Shown here: positions 27,604 through 36,471 of the stretch, in pieces
How the letters are laid out: every line of letters starts with the position of its first letter
How positions within the stretch are numbered: position 1 is the first letter of the stretch
NCBI GenBank assembly: GCA_963575675.1
Contig: CAUYUA010000111.1
Coordinates: 53,410 to 117,409, forward strand
DNA: 64,000 bases
Source: CAUYUA01 sp963575675
Lineage (GTDB): Bacteria > Pseudomonadota > Alphaproteobacteria > Azospirillales > Azospirillaceae
Direction of reading: 5' to 3'
Notes under the pieces: generated by a model
The model's database searches: none
What the model was told of the DNA's origin: nothing
Seen by the model: the letters and a program-made list of their open reading frames with translations, nothing else
Program-made: the position numbers and the translations under genes

Positions 27604-29010
27604 ATGACACCCATCTTTATTGACCCTGCACTCGACGAGCACGGCATTCTTGTCGCCGCAACCAGAATGATCGGCTTCCCGATCTCCCCAAGCGTGGACG
27701 CCGCCGTTCTTTGCATTGTTCCGCATTCTTTGCCGGGAAAACTTTGCTGTTGTCCCGGAGAGGGGTTTTATATCGAAGGATGCGTTGCGTTTTATGACAA
27801 ACGCCGCATGAGCGCCGTCATGCTTTACAATCGCCGAGCGCGCTATGTCACCGCCGGAACACGCGCTTTTGTCCTGCTGACCGACGACCACGGAAAGAAC
27901 GACACATTACGAGACTTCACCATCACCCTGTTTCGCTTGCTGTTGGAAAATAAAAAAGCCGTAGAGTTTCTATGGTGGTTCCCCGACGGCGCCGTCGGCG
28001 CCGTCAATTATCGAGTAGATGTGGACGACAACATCAGAAACTCCATTGACCCCATCCTCGATCGCCTTAAAGCCGCTCTTCCCTGGAGCAGCCTATACTT
28101 CACCACGGCTCACTTCATAAAGTATTCTCCCCCCCTACAACGCGCAAGCCAAGGCGGAGCCGAAATCGGTTCTCACTTCCACCATCATTATACATTTCAT
28201 CGCGATTGGCGCACCAATGCGCGCAACCTTGCGATGTCCCTCAAATTTTTTCGCGAAAAATCCTTGCCGATTACAGGCGTAGCCACGCCTTCGGCAAAAT
28301 CGTTTCCCGGCATTGCGCGTCTTTTAGCGCAGCACAAGCTTACCTACACGTCGAATTTCGGCGTCCTTTACGACATGCTGCCCATAGAATTCACTGAGAA
28401 TGGTCAACGATACCTCGAAGTTCCCATTCATCCCACGGCGCCCGGAAACATCCTGAAATCAGCGTCGCAAGGCGAAGACCTTGACGATTTTATTTTTGCC
28501 TACTACTGCGACGTCGCACAACGCCTCAGCGCGGCGTCTCTTCCCATATTTTTTTATGGACACAACAACGACACCGTCGATATTTCTCTCTTACCACGCT
28601 TAACGAACTGGCTAAAATCTCAATTCCCAGATCACGCATTCCTTCGTCTTGATCAGTACGCCGCTTTTTGGACACAACGCTTAAATCAAATATCCGACTG
28701 GAAACCCCAAGATTCAACATCGCCGCCCCCCGATAATCGCGCAAAGATTTTACCCGACGCTCAAGACCAAATCGAGATACATATTAAAAACAATATCATC
28801 CGCCGTCCTTTCAGTCTTAATGAATTGCTTCGCTCTCCACTCAAGTTTTCAGGATACTTCAAAAAACCTCGTCACGCGGATCGTTTGTTTGATCGCTATG
28901 AACTGGAAACAGTGCTCCCCCTGAACGCTCTGGCCTACTCCAGCCTAGAAGGATGGAAATCCGCCGGCTTCAAAATCGCCTACCGCGTAATAAAAATTCT
29001 GACAGGGTAA
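27604..29010 (+). CDS. NodB-fold polysaccharide deacetylase-like protein
   Basis: The 468-residue protein has a unique N-terminal 120 residues with a Cys cluster (LCCCPGEGFYIEGC), then a region like carbohydrate esterase family 4: YRVDVDDN (metal-binding Asp pair, motif 1, about residue 136-143), then EIGSHFHHHYTFH (His motif 2, about 193-205) and IFFYGHNNDT near 318. The C-terminal 110 residues (IIRRPFSLNELLRSPLKFSG) are of unknown kind. It lacks a clear signal peptide, so it may act on cytoplasmic or lipid-linked sugars. Family members remove acetyl groups from polysaccharide; the substrate here is unknown. A secreted nuclease gene follows after 32 bases. Confidence 0.7.
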   Translation: MTPIFIDPALDEHGILVAATRMIGFPISPSVDAAVLCIVPHSLPGKLCCCPGEGFYIEGCVAFYDKRRMSAVMLYNRRARYVTAGTRAFVLLTDDHGKNDTLRDFTITLFRLLLENKKAVEFLWWFPDGAVGAVNYRVDVDDNIRNSIDPILDRLKAALPWSSLYFTTAHFIKYSPPLQRASQGGAEIGSHFHHHYTFHRDWRTNARNLAMSLKFFREKSLPITGVATPSAKSFPGIARLLAQHKLTYTSNFGVLYDMLPIEFTENGQRYLEVPIHPTAPGNILKSASQGEDLDDFIFAYYCDVAQRLSAASLPIFFYGHNNDTVDISLLPRLTNWLKSQFPDHAFLRLDQYAAFWTQRLNQISDWKPQDSTSPPPDNRAKILPDAQDQIEIHIKNNIIRRPFSLNELLRSPLKFSGYFKKPRHADRLFDRYELETVLPLNALAYSSLEGWKSAGFKIAYRVIKILTG

Positions 29011-29042
29011 TCGAAGCGAATCGTCCACCAAGGAAACAACAC

Positions 29043-29624
29043 ATGTGGCGACGTTTTGACAAGTTTGACAAGAAAGAAAACTCTGCGATCCGTTCCAAAG
29101 TAAAGGCGGCGGTTTTTTTTTCCTGCCTTTTCTTAACGCCGATATGGCCCCAAGCCGCCGAGAACAAACCTTCGTCGACATTATCTTCGACGCCGAAAGT
29201 CATCTCCGGCAACGCAACCGCAAAGTCCGGAGATGTTTTGATTATCACCAATCTTCCAATCCGCATCCTTGGCATTTCGGCTCCGGTTTCCGGTCAAAAG
29301 TGCCAAACACGTTATGGACATCTCTATGACTGCTTCAAAATCGCCAAAGACGTCCTGCAATCTTTAATTAACACTCGAGTCGTTCACTGCACCATAAAAC
29401 AAAGCAGCAAAAGCTCACAAAAAATAGGGTATTGTAACGTCGCAGGCATTGATTTAGGCGCAGCGATGGTCTCGCGTGGATGGGCGTTTGCGTATCGCGG
29501 CCTCACGCCGGATTATTCCGAAGCAGAAGCCTATGCGCAAAGCTTGAAGATCGGCATGTGGGCTGGTTTGGTTGAGAAACCTTGGCAATACCAATCACGA
29601 ACCATGCGAGAGAGCACAAAATAA
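29043..29624 (+). CDS. Thermonuclease-family (SNase-like) exported protein
   Basis: The 193-residue protein starts at ATG 29043 with AAGGA upstream. An N-terminal hydrophobic segment (about residues 22-38, AAVFFSCLFLTPIWPQAA) should direct export. The rest follows the staphylococcal-nuclease fold: a beta-strand with ITNLPIRILGISAPVSGQKC, then DVLQSLINTRVVHCTI, then GAAMVSRGWAFAYRGLTPDY and a final AEAYAQSLKIGMWAG, all typical. Four Cys residues suggest disulfides in the periplasm. The catalytic Arg-Glu-Arg set of true nucleases is only partly visible, so activity is not proven. It may share a transcript with the NodB-like gene. Confidence 0.85.
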   Translation: MWRRFDKFDKKENSAIRSKVKAAVFFSCLFLTPIWPQAAENKPSSTLSSTPKVISGNATAKSGDVLIITNLPIRILGISAPVSGQKCQTRYGHLYDCFKIAKDVLQSLINTRVVHCTIKQSSKSSQKIGYCNVAGIDLGAAMVSRGWAFAYRGLTPDYSEAEAYAQSLKIGMWAGLVEKPWQYQSRTMRESTK

Positions 29625-29630
29625 AAACAA

Positions 29631-29810
29631 GATGGGTCCTGTGACTGTGTTTCTGGTCGCAAGAGATCATAAGAAAGAAACGAAAGCTCTCCTTATCGCC
29701 GTAAGGCGAACCTCTTACAGCTTACGAAAACTTTGCCTTGCGGCGCAAGGGAGTCATTTACTCCCTTTTTATGGTCTCCTGCGACCAGAAACACAGCCAC
29801 TAAACCCATC
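29631..29810. repeat. Long palindromic intergenic element, 180 bp
   Basis: The left arm (from GATGGGTCCTGTGACTGTGT at 29631) and the right arm (ending AAACCCATC at 29810) are reverse complements over about 45 bp with few mismatches, including GTTTCTGGTCGCAxGAGAxCATAA. Inside lie two smaller inverted repeats (GCCGTAAGGC and CCTTGCGGCGCAAGG). It begins 7 bases after the nuclease stop, and may serve as a terminator, but its size and repeated occurrence suggest a MITE- or BIME-like element. Confidence 0.85.
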
Positions 29811-29905
29811 TCATTTTTTCGCCCCCATATTCTATATCCGCCCTCGTTAATGCTCTTGTCTTTACCCCCCACCAAATGCTCTCACCAACCCCGAGAACCA
29901 ATATC

Positions 29906-30283
29906 ATGACACCCACTCCAACCGTCACAATATACCATAACCCAAAATGCAGCAAATCGCGTCAAACTCTAGAACTTTTACGCGAGCACGGAGCGACGCC
30001 CCACATTATCGAATATCTAAAAACCCCACCAACCATCGAAGAACTGCGCTCCCTCCTCGCCAAACTCGGAATGACGCCCAATCAAATTCTACGTCGCAAA
30101 GAAGCCGCAGAAGTCGGGCTAACCGCCTCCAACCTGACAGATGAAGCTCTCATCGAAGGCATGTCTCTCCACCCCACCGTCATTGAACGCCCTATCGTTG
30201 TGGTCAACGACAAAGCCGCGCTCGGCCGCCCACCGGAAGCCGTGCTCGCCCTCCTCTCTCCAACTCAACCGACGCCCACATAA
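29906..30283 (+). CDS. arsC: Arsenate reductase, glutaredoxin-dependent
   Basis: The 125-residue protein matches the ArsC/Spx thioredoxin-fold family. IYHNPKCSKSRQTLELL carries the catalytic Cys, IIEYLKTPPTIEELRSLL and GMTPNQILRRKE contain the usual Arg, and MSLHPTVIERPIVVVNDKAA carries the conserved ERPI stretch that holds the oxyanion-binding Arg. In this family, arsenate is reduced to arsenite with glutathione and glutaredoxin. No arsR, arsB or acr3 neighbour is present, so it may be a housekeeping homologue (YffB/ArsC-type) and not part of an arsenic operon. The start at ATG 29906 removes ten residues that are not family-like. Confidence 0.9.
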   Translation: MTPTPTVTIYHNPKCSKSRQTLELLREHGATPHIIEYLKTPPTIEELRSLLAKLGMTPNQILRRKEAAEVGLTASNLTDEALIEGMSLHPTVIERPIVVVNDKAALGRPPEAVLALLSPTQPTPT

Positions 30284-30411
30284 CCTCCTCTCAAAGAACG
30301 GACGAGAACGAAAAGCGCCATCAAATCCACAGTTCGGGTTTGCCTCACGCAAAGAAAATTCGTATTGTGTTGATCATCAAATGTTTCTCATGATCCCTCG
30401 GGAGAGAAATT

Positions 30412-30630
30412 ATGAACGAAAGCTTGCGTAACCTCCTCGACAAAGAACACGAAAACAAGCCGCTTAAAGAAATCGTCAAACTTTCGCCGAGCGCCCTCCA
30501 AGGCGTCTCCGAACGCGACGCAGATCTTCTAAAACAGGCTTTCAACATCAAAACCATTGAAGAAATGGGTAAAAACAAGTTCTTCCTGTGGGCTCAGGCT
30601 CTGACCGCTCTAGCGCCTTACGAGAAATAA
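30412..30630 (+). CDS. Small protein with helix-hairpin-helix-like segment
   Basis: A 72-residue protein with a good ribosome-binding site (GGGAGAG, 5-6 bases before ATG 30412). The centre (SALQGVSERDADLLKQAFNI, then KTIEEMG) resembles one helix-hairpin-helix half of the kind seen in short alphaproteobacterial proteins, where LxGVSxxDAxxLxxAF recurs. A single such unit is not enough to show DNA binding. It lies upstream of the TAXI-type gene, with 130 bases between. I do not recognise a named family. Confidence 0.6.
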   Translation: MNESLRNLLDKEHENKPLKEIVKLSPSALQGVSERDADLLKQAFNIKTIEEMGKNKFFLWAQALTALAPYEK

Positions 30631-30761
30631 TTACACCAACCGAAGCGCTTAAAGCCTGCTCGGAGAAAGCAACGTCAACTAAAGGCGGCGCCGGAAAAAC
30701 CGCAAGTCGTCTTGAGCCACTACTATTTTGAGGCGCAAAAGGAATAACGGGAGTGATGCGC

Positions 30762-32846
30762 ATGAAACGCGGAGTTTGGTCACGCCTCCACCCCGTCGTC
30801 GTCCTTGTCGGACTCGGACTCGGCTTCGGCGCCGCAAGCTTAACGCTTTCGGCTTTTTCTTCGGCGGATGCGGCGCCGTCACAAAGATCGTCCGGACAAT
30901 CTTACAGCACGTCGTCGTCCGGCAACGTCAATACTTGGTCAAATAAAAGCTCCATGTCTCGGTCCAGCGCAAATCTATGGGACCGCAGCGCCGCAGCGCC
31001 ATCTTCCGGCGGATACGTCAAACCCGCGCTTCCCGGCGCGAATTCCGCGTCTTCATCCACATCTTATTCATCCACGCCTCCCGGCGGCGCAACTTATTCA
31101 TCCACGCCTCCCGGCGGCGCAACGGCTCCCTCTTCCGGCGGTTATGTGAAACCCTCGATCGGGGGATATCCCACCACTTCAAGCGCAAGCGCCAATTCCG
31201 GGCAGATCAACTCCGGACCAATCGTCTCGAACGTCACCGCGTCTTCGTCGAGCGCTCAAAGACCATCGACGGCGAACGTCAACATCCCTTCGTTCTCCGG
31301 CCCCTCGGCGTCATCGTCCGGCGGTTACGTCAAGCCGCCTTTGAGTGGAACTCCAACGGCGACGACATCCCAGACATCGACCACAACCATCACAACCACC
31401 ACCACGACAAACACAGCAAACACAGCCAATGTCAACGCGCGGCCCGGCGCTTCTTCTCCCCCTTCAAGCGCCTTCGATCGCGCGGCCAGCCGACAGGTCT
31501 CCTCCGAGTCCTTTAATCGCTACCGAAACGAACAACAACGGTTCCAGGCTCAACCTCAAGGCTCCTGGACCAACACCAGCGACTACTCGCGCAATCCCCT
31601 CTACAGCAATACGGCGGGACGCTACGCGAACTACGACGTCGTCTACCGCGAGCGCGATTCTTTTTTTCAGCACAACGCTTGGCGCCCTCCGGTCTATGTT
31701 TATCGTTCCGCCCCATCTTTCGGAATGTGGGACGCCTTATTCTGGTGGATGGTTCTCGATCGGGTGACGGAACCGTCGCACGTCGCGGCGGCATATCACA
31801 ACGCCAACGACCCCGGCTATCAGGCGTGGCGCGCCGAAGCCAGCCGCATGGCGGCGGACAATGCGGAGTTGCGAAGCAAACTCAATCAACTCGACGCCAA
31901 AGTCGCCGCGATGAACGGAACGCCGGTTCACCCCGGAACGCTTCCCAACGGCGTCCCCCCCAGCGTCGCCCTGGCTCCGACCGTCACGGTGACGCCGTCC
32001 GACAAAAACTCTCTGATCGTGGGAACCGGCGGCGTCAGTGGAAATTACTATCCATTCTGCGCCGGCAACGTAATGATGAAGGGCCTCAAAAACCATTCCT
32101 CCGACATAAAAATAGAATGCGTTGAAACCGACGGTTCGATCGCCAATCTCGACGGCTTGGCCTCCGGACGCTTCGACGCGATTTTGACGCAGTCCGACGC
32201 TTTCAACGAGTGGATGAAACAGCACCCCGGCGTGCGGCTTGACGCCCTGAAAGCCACCCTCTATCAGGAATATGTCCAAGTCCTGGCCAACAAAGCCGCA
32301 AAAGTCGAAGACATTCACGACATAGACCCCAAACGCCACACCATATATTTGGTTGGCTCCGGCGCGCAAAAAACTTGGGAAGGCTTCATCGCCCAAGATT
32401 CGCGCTACGCCGCCTTCGACGCGACAGGCATGATTCGGCGCGTTCCCAACGATCCGCAAATCCTTGAAACCGTCGCCGTCAACCCCAACGCCGTCATGCT
32501 GTTCGTCTCCGGCCTCAACTCTGATCTGCTACGCGCCGCCAACGATCGATTCGGCGATAAGCTGACGATGGTCCTCGTCAACGAAAGCCGCTTTGAGCGC
32601 GCAACCGACCTAACCGGCCACCCCATCTACGCCTTCGCCAACATCCCCAGCGGCGTCTATCCCAAACTTCAGCAAAGTCGCTGGTTCGGCCTCACAACCT
32701 CTGTCCCCAGCCTCACCGTCGGCGCAATTTTCATTCTTTCCGAAAAGTGGGTCTCCGAAAACGGCGTCGCGCGTCTCAGCAAAGTCGAACAAGCGTTGTG
32801 GCAGACCATTCCGGAAATCGAAAAAAAGGTCGGCGTCGCCAATTGA
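30762..32846 (+). CDS. TAXI-type TRAP solute-binding domain protein with low-complexity N-terminus
   Basis: From ATG 30762 (GGAG 8 bases upstream) the product is 694 residues. Residues 1-40 are a signal peptide ending near ADAAPS. Residues about 45-240 are a Ser/Thr/Gly/Pro-rich linker with three copies of SSGGYVKP and a twice-repeated YSSTPPGGAT. Residues about 240-390 include an aromatic, probably membrane-near patch (MWDALFWWMVLDR) and a coiled coil (AEASRMAADNAELRSKLNQL). The last 290 residues match TAXI periplasmic binding proteins (LIVGTGGVSGNYYPFCAGNV, LASGRFDAILTQSDAF). No TRAP permease gene is nearby, so it may sense a ligand and not transport it. The DUF2491 gene follows after 49 bases. 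Confidence 0.75.
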   Translation: MKRGVWSRLHPVVVLVGLGLGFGAASLTLSAFSSADAAPSQRSSGQSYSTSSSGNVNTWSNKSSMSRSSANLWDRSAAAPSSGGYVKPALPGANSASSSTSYSSTPPGGATYSSTPPGGATAPSSGGYVKPSIGGYPTTSSASANSGQINSGPIVSNVTASSSSAQRPSTANVNIPSFSGPSASSSGGYVKPPLSGTPTATTSQTSTTTITTTTTTNTANTANVNARPGASSPPSSAFDRAASRQVSSESFNRYRNEQQRFQAQPQGSWTNTSDYSRNPLYSNTAGRYANYDVVYRERDSFFQHNAWRPPVYVYRSAPSFGMWDALFWWMVLDRVTEPSHVAAAYHNANDPGYQAWRAEASRMAADNAELRSKLNQLDAKVAAMNGTPVHPGTLPNGVPPSVALAPTVTVTPSDKNSLIVGTGGVSGNYYPFCAGNVMMKGLKNHSSDIKIECVETDGSIANLDGLASGRFDAILTQSDAFNEWMKQHPGVRLDALKATLYQEYVQVLANKAAKVEDIHDIDPKRHTIYLVGSGAQKTWEGFIAQDSRYAAFDATGMIRRVPNDPQILETVAVNPNAVMLFVSGLNSDLLRAANDRFGDKLTMVLVNESRFERATDLTGHPIYAFANIPSGVYPKLQQSRWFGLTTSVPSLTVGAIFILSEKWVSENGVARLSKVEQALWQTIPEIEKKVGVAN
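31063..31122 (+). repeat. Exact 30-bp tandem duplication inside the TAXI-type gene
   Basis: Two identical 30-bp units run from 31063 to 31092 and from 31093 to 31122. Each adds ten residues (YSSTPPGGAT type) to the linker. Being a multiple of three, copy changes would keep the frame, so the linker length could vary between strains. Confidence 0.9.
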
Positions 32847-32895
32847 ATCTCTGACCTTTTCCTCTTCATCCTTTTGGGCGAACGGAGTTCTTCCT

Positions 32896-33546
32896 ATGAG
32901 CTTTCGTCTCATCAAAAACATTGTTGCCCAGAAACTCGGCTTTTCCGCGCCGCCCTCCACGCCGCGCGGGCCTTGCGGCTTGGCGCTCGGCAGACCGGTT
33001 GATCTCGACGAGACCCCGTTCATCCTTGCCGAGGGTTTTCTCGATCTGCGCTTTCCCGGCCCCCATTTGACGGTGGTCGCCCACGGCTCCATGACCATCA
33101 GCGGCGTCACGGCGCATCGCTACTACCTATCCGACCGCAAAGGCGTGATCCAGGTCGTCGAAGGCGACGAGTGCCGATTCTTCCGCCCTTTCGACGAAGT
33201 TTATCCCGCTTCCTCCGAAGAATGGGCCTTCTGGCTCGACGACGCCGACGGCTACATCGGCTATCCCACGTTCGTCGCCAAAGACAACCGCGCGTATCAG
33301 CGCGTTTGGAATCCCGGCGCCCAGAGAACCACACCGCTTTGCTTCGAGGAGTGGGTCGAATGGCCCGGCGGCGCCCCGACATTGGAACGTCACACCGCCA
33401 TGCTCTACGCCCGCGACACTCAAAACCCCAACGGTTCGCCATGGGAGTATTTGTTGCTCTCCGCCATTGAAGCTCATGACGGCAGCGCGTGGGTTGACCT
33501 GATGTTGGGCATGGACATTACGCCTTCAATGATCGTCGGTCGATAA
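32896..33546 (+). CDS. DUF2491-family protein (YjfK-like)
   Basis: This 216-residue soluble protein matches the YjfK/DUF2491 family: LALGRPVDLDETPFILAEG, RYYLSDRKGVIQVVEGDECR, the acidic and aromatic SSEEWAFWLDDADGYIGYPT, VWNPGAQRTTPLCFEEW and MLYARDTQNPNGSPWEYLLL. In enterobacteria yjfK lies in a cluster with pspA-like yjfJ and yjfL; none of those neighbours is here, and instead it follows the TAXI-type gene closely. The function of the family is not known. No signal or membrane segment is visible. ATG 32896 is preceded by GGAG. Confidence 0.85.
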   Translation: MSFRLIKNIVAQKLGFSAPPSTPRGPCGLALGRPVDLDETPFILAEGFLDLRFPGPHLTVVAHGSMTISGVTAHRYYLSDRKGVIQVVEGDECRFFRPFDEVYPASSEEWAFWLDDADGYIGYPTFVAKDNRAYQRVWNPGAQRTTPLCFEEWVEWPGGAPTLERHTAMLYARDTQNPNGSPWEYLLLSAIEAHDGSAWVDLMLGMDITPSMIVGR

Positions 33547-33656
33547 AGCGACGCGCAAACGTCGGAAGTGTTTGACAACCATGAGAAGCGCTTCTTATCT
33601 CATGTGTTCTTTTACCGTATGAGGATCGTCCCTTCTTTGCGCAGAAGGGACTATGG

Positions 33657-36311
33657 ATGTTAAGAATGACGGACTCTGAGCAAATCGCGGACGATTCGAC
33701 GGCGCAGGAGGCCCCTCCTCCGCCCAAGGTCAAGCCTGCCCCAAGACGCCCCCGTCGACGTCTGGGATCGGCGATGCGCGCCTTACTCGGTTTTTTCTTC
33801 GGGTTGGTGATTCTCGCAGTCGCCGGATTGGCCGGAGTCGCATGGGTTATCAATCACTACGCACGCGAGCTGCCCGATTACAAAAAACTCATTGATTATC
33901 AGCCTCCCACCGTCACCCGCCTCCATGCCGGCGACGGTCGCCTTATGGCGGAGTTCGCCACTGAAAAGCGCGTCTTCATTCCTATCGACGCCATGCCCAA
34001 GCGAATTGTCCGCGCCTTCCTCGCAGCGGAAGACAAGAATTTTTACGACCATCCGGGAATCGATATCTACGGCATCGCTCGCGCCATTCTGACCAATGTC
34101 GAAAATATGCGCAGCGATCGCCGCCCGATGGGCGCGTCGACCATTACGCAGCAGGTCGCCAAAAACATGCTGCTCACCAACGAAGTCTCGATCGCTCGGA
34201 AAGTAAAAGAAGCGCTGCTCGCCATTCGAATCGAGCGCACTCTTTCCAAGCACCGCATCCTTGAACTTTATCTCAACGAGATTTTCCTTGGCTATCGCTC
34301 TTACGGCGTCGCCGCCGCCGCGCTCAACTACTTCAATCATTCTCTCGACGAATTAACAGTCGCCGAAGCCGCTTATCTCGCCGCTTTGCCCAAAGCCCCC
34401 AACAACTACCATCCCGAACGTCAACACGAAGCCGCCGTCGCTCGTCGCAATTGGGTCATTAACCGTATGCTCGAAGACGGTTATCTTTCCCCGCCCGAAG
34501 CCGCCGCCGCAATTGCCGACCCTCTGGTCACCCGCCGCCGCGATGAAACCGAAACCGTCGCCGCCGAATATTTCACGGAAGAAGCTCGACGCGAACTGAT
34601 TAAACGTTACGGCGAAAAAACCCTCTATGAGGGCGGACTTTCCGTGCGCACCTCCCTCAATCCCAAGCTGCAAGACATCGCCACGCGCGCCCTACGCAAC
34701 GGACTGATATCGTATGATCGTCGCCACGGATGGCGCGGGGCTGTCTCCAAAGTCACCGTTTTCGACAAATGGGCCAAACAGCTCGCCGCCATTCCCATGC
34801 CCAAAGGCGGAGAAGCTTGGCGACTAGCCGTGGTTCTCGACGCAAAACCCAACGCGGATTCCGCCGACATCGGCTTTGGAGACGGCGCGCGCGGTCGCCT
34901 GCCTCTCTCCGAGCTGCGCTGGGCCCGCGCCTTCAAAGACGACGATCAAGTCGGGCCGGAAATTCGCCGAATCACCGACGTGGTCTCATTGGGCGACGTT
35001 GTTTTAGTTGAAGCCGCCTCGAAAGACGAGCGCGGTCGCCCTCTTCCCCCCAACAGCTACGGCCTACGCCAAATCCCGGAAGTCGGCGGCGGCTTGGTTG
35101 CTCTGGACCCCCACACGGGTCGAGTTTTGGCCATAAGCGGCGGCTTCAGCCCCGCGATGAGCGTATTCAATCGCGCCACCCAAGCTTTGCGTCAACCAGG
35201 CTCCGCCTTCAAACCATTCGTCTACCTCACAGCGCTGGAAAACGGCTTCACGCCCTCCAGCTTGGTGCTCGACGCCCCGTTCGAATACAGCCCCGGCCCA
35301 GGACAGCCTGTTTGGCGTCCTGAGAACTACTCACAAAAATTCTACGGCCCAACGCCGCTCCGAGTCGGGATCGAGAAGTCGCGCAACGTCATGACCGTTC
35401 GTCTCGCCGCCCACCTCGGCATGGATAAGATCAAGACGATGGTGGAAAAATTTGGCATCGTCGATAATCTTCAGCCCTATTTGCCGATGTCTCTGGGCGC
35501 CGGAGAAACCACCGTTCTACGCCTCACCTCCGCTTATGGGATTATAGTCAACGGCGGAAAACGCATCACCCCCAGCTTCATTGATCGCGTCCAAGACCGA
35601 AACGGCAAAACCATCTTTCGCCATGACGATCGTCCCTGCATCGATTGTCAAAACCCCTGGATACAAAACACGCCCGTCCCCGTGTCCCCAGACACGCGCG
35701 AACAAATCGCCGACGCGCGCTATTGCCACCAAATGGTCTCTATCCTCGAAGGCGTGGTTCAGCGCGGGACCGCCACTAAAATCGCCGCAATCGGCAAGCC
35801 TTTAGCCGGAAAAACCGGAACCACCAACGACAGCAACGACGCATGGTTCGTCGGTTTCTCTCCCGACCTCGCCGTTGGGTTGTATATCGGCTTCGATCAA
35901 CCCCGCTCTTTGGGCGGCAAAGAAACCGGCGGCTCCGCTGCGGTGCCGATTTTTAAAGACTTCATGGAAGAAGCCCTCAAAGATCAACCCGGAACCCCTT
36001 TCCGCATTCCGCCCGGCCTCAAACTGGTGCGAGTCAATCCCGAAAATGGGCGCCCAGCCTCTCCCGGAGACCGAAAAGCCATCTGGGAAGCCTTTATCCC
36101 AGGGACAGAGCCCGGATCCGGAAAAGAAACGCCTCTGTTGGACGGAAGCTCGGGAGGAAACTCCTTTTCATCCACCTCCTCTCCCGGCGGCAACAACTCC
36201 GACGCCGACCAAGAAACAGAGTCTTGGAATATCGGCCCTGGAAACCACAGCAGCGGGCAAGGCGGCGGCGGACAACAACCCACAGGAAGCGGAACTGGCG
36301 GACTCTATTAA
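33657..36311 (+). CDS. mrcA: Penicillin-binding protein 1A (bifunctional peptidoglycan synthase)
   Basis: The 884-residue class A PBP polymerises and cross-links peptidoglycan in the periplasm. A proline-rich cytoplasmic tail is followed by one membrane segment (about 40-65). The glycosyltransferase domain has AEDKNFYDHPGID and GASTITQQVAKNML. An OB-like insert sits near 340-450. The transpeptidase has the nucleophile motif in PGSAFKPF, the SxN motif as SRN, and GKTGTTND. The C-terminal tail is Gly/Ser-rich. ATG 33657 is preceded by AAGGGA; ATG 33666 is also possible. A hairpin terminator follows. The LppC-like lipoprotein in the same window could be its activator, as LpoA is in E. coli (inference). 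Confidence 0.96.
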   Translation: MLRMTDSEQIADDSTAQEAPPPPKVKPAPRRPRRRLGSAMRALLGFFFGLVILAVAGLAGVAWVINHYARELPDYKKLIDYQPPTVTRLHAGDGRLMAEFATEKRVFIPIDAMPKRIVRAFLAAEDKNFYDHPGIDIYGIARAILTNVENMRSDRRPMGASTITQQVAKNMLLTNEVSIARKVKEALLAIRIERTLSKHRILELYLNEIFLGYRSYGVAAAALNYFNHSLDELTVAEAAYLAALPKAPNNYHPERQHEAAVARRNWVINRMLEDGYLSPPEAAAAIADPLVTRRRDETETVAAEYFTEEARRELIKRYGEKTLYEGGLSVRTSLNPKLQDIATRALRNGLISYDRRHGWRGAVSKVTVFDKWAKQLAAIPMPKGGEAWRLAVVLDAKPNADSADIGFGDGARGRLPLSELRWARAFKDDDQVGPEIRRITDVVSLGDVVLVEAASKDERGRPLPPNSYGLRQIPEVGGGLVALDPHTGRVLAISGGFSPAMSVFNRATQALRQPGSAFKPFVYLTALENGFTPSSLVLDAPFEYSPGPGQPVWRPENYSQKFYGPTPLRVGIEKSRNVMTVRLAAHLGMDKIKTMVEKFGIVDNLQPYLPMSLGAGETTVLRLTSAYGIIVNGGKRITPSFIDRVQDRNGKTIFRHDDRPCIDCQNPWIQNTPVPVSPDTREQIADARYCHQMVSILEGVVQRGTATKIAAIGKPLAGKTGTTNDSNDAWFVGFSPDLAVGLYIGFDQPRSLGGKETGGSAAVPIFKDFMEEALKDQPGTPFRIPPGLKLVRVNPENGRPASPGDRKAIWEAFIPGTEPGSGKETPLLDGSSGGNSFSSTSSPGGNNSDADQETESWNIGPGNHSSGQGGGGQQPTGSGTGGLY

Positions 36312-36361
36312 CCGTCGTTGCGCCTCATAAAATCAAGATGCGCCTTGCAAGATCAAAACTG

Positions 36362-36405
36362 GAACGAGCGACGTAAAAACGTCGCCTCGTTCGTTTTCTT
36401 TCTTT
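36362..36405 (+). terminator. Intrinsic terminator after PBP1A gene
   Basis: Arms GAACGAGCGACG (36362-36373) and CGTCGCCTCGTTC (36380-36392) pair with one bulged C around TAAAAA, followed by GTTTTCTTTCTTTC. It lies 50 bases after the PBP1A stop. Confidence 0.8.
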
Positions 36406-36471
36406 CGAACACCTCACGCGCTTGTATTTTTTGCACAACATCCCCTCTTTTGATCTACCGGGAGTCGGTCG

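Noticed and set aside
29906..30283. An arsenic resistance operon around arsC
   Set aside because: No arsR, arsB, acr3 or arsH is adjacent; neighbours are a repeat element and a small HhH-like protein.
30412..30630. A DNA-binding role for the 72-residue protein
   Set aside because: Only one helix-hairpin-helix-like unit can be seen; such motifs also occur in non-DNA-binding proteins, so only the likeness is reported.
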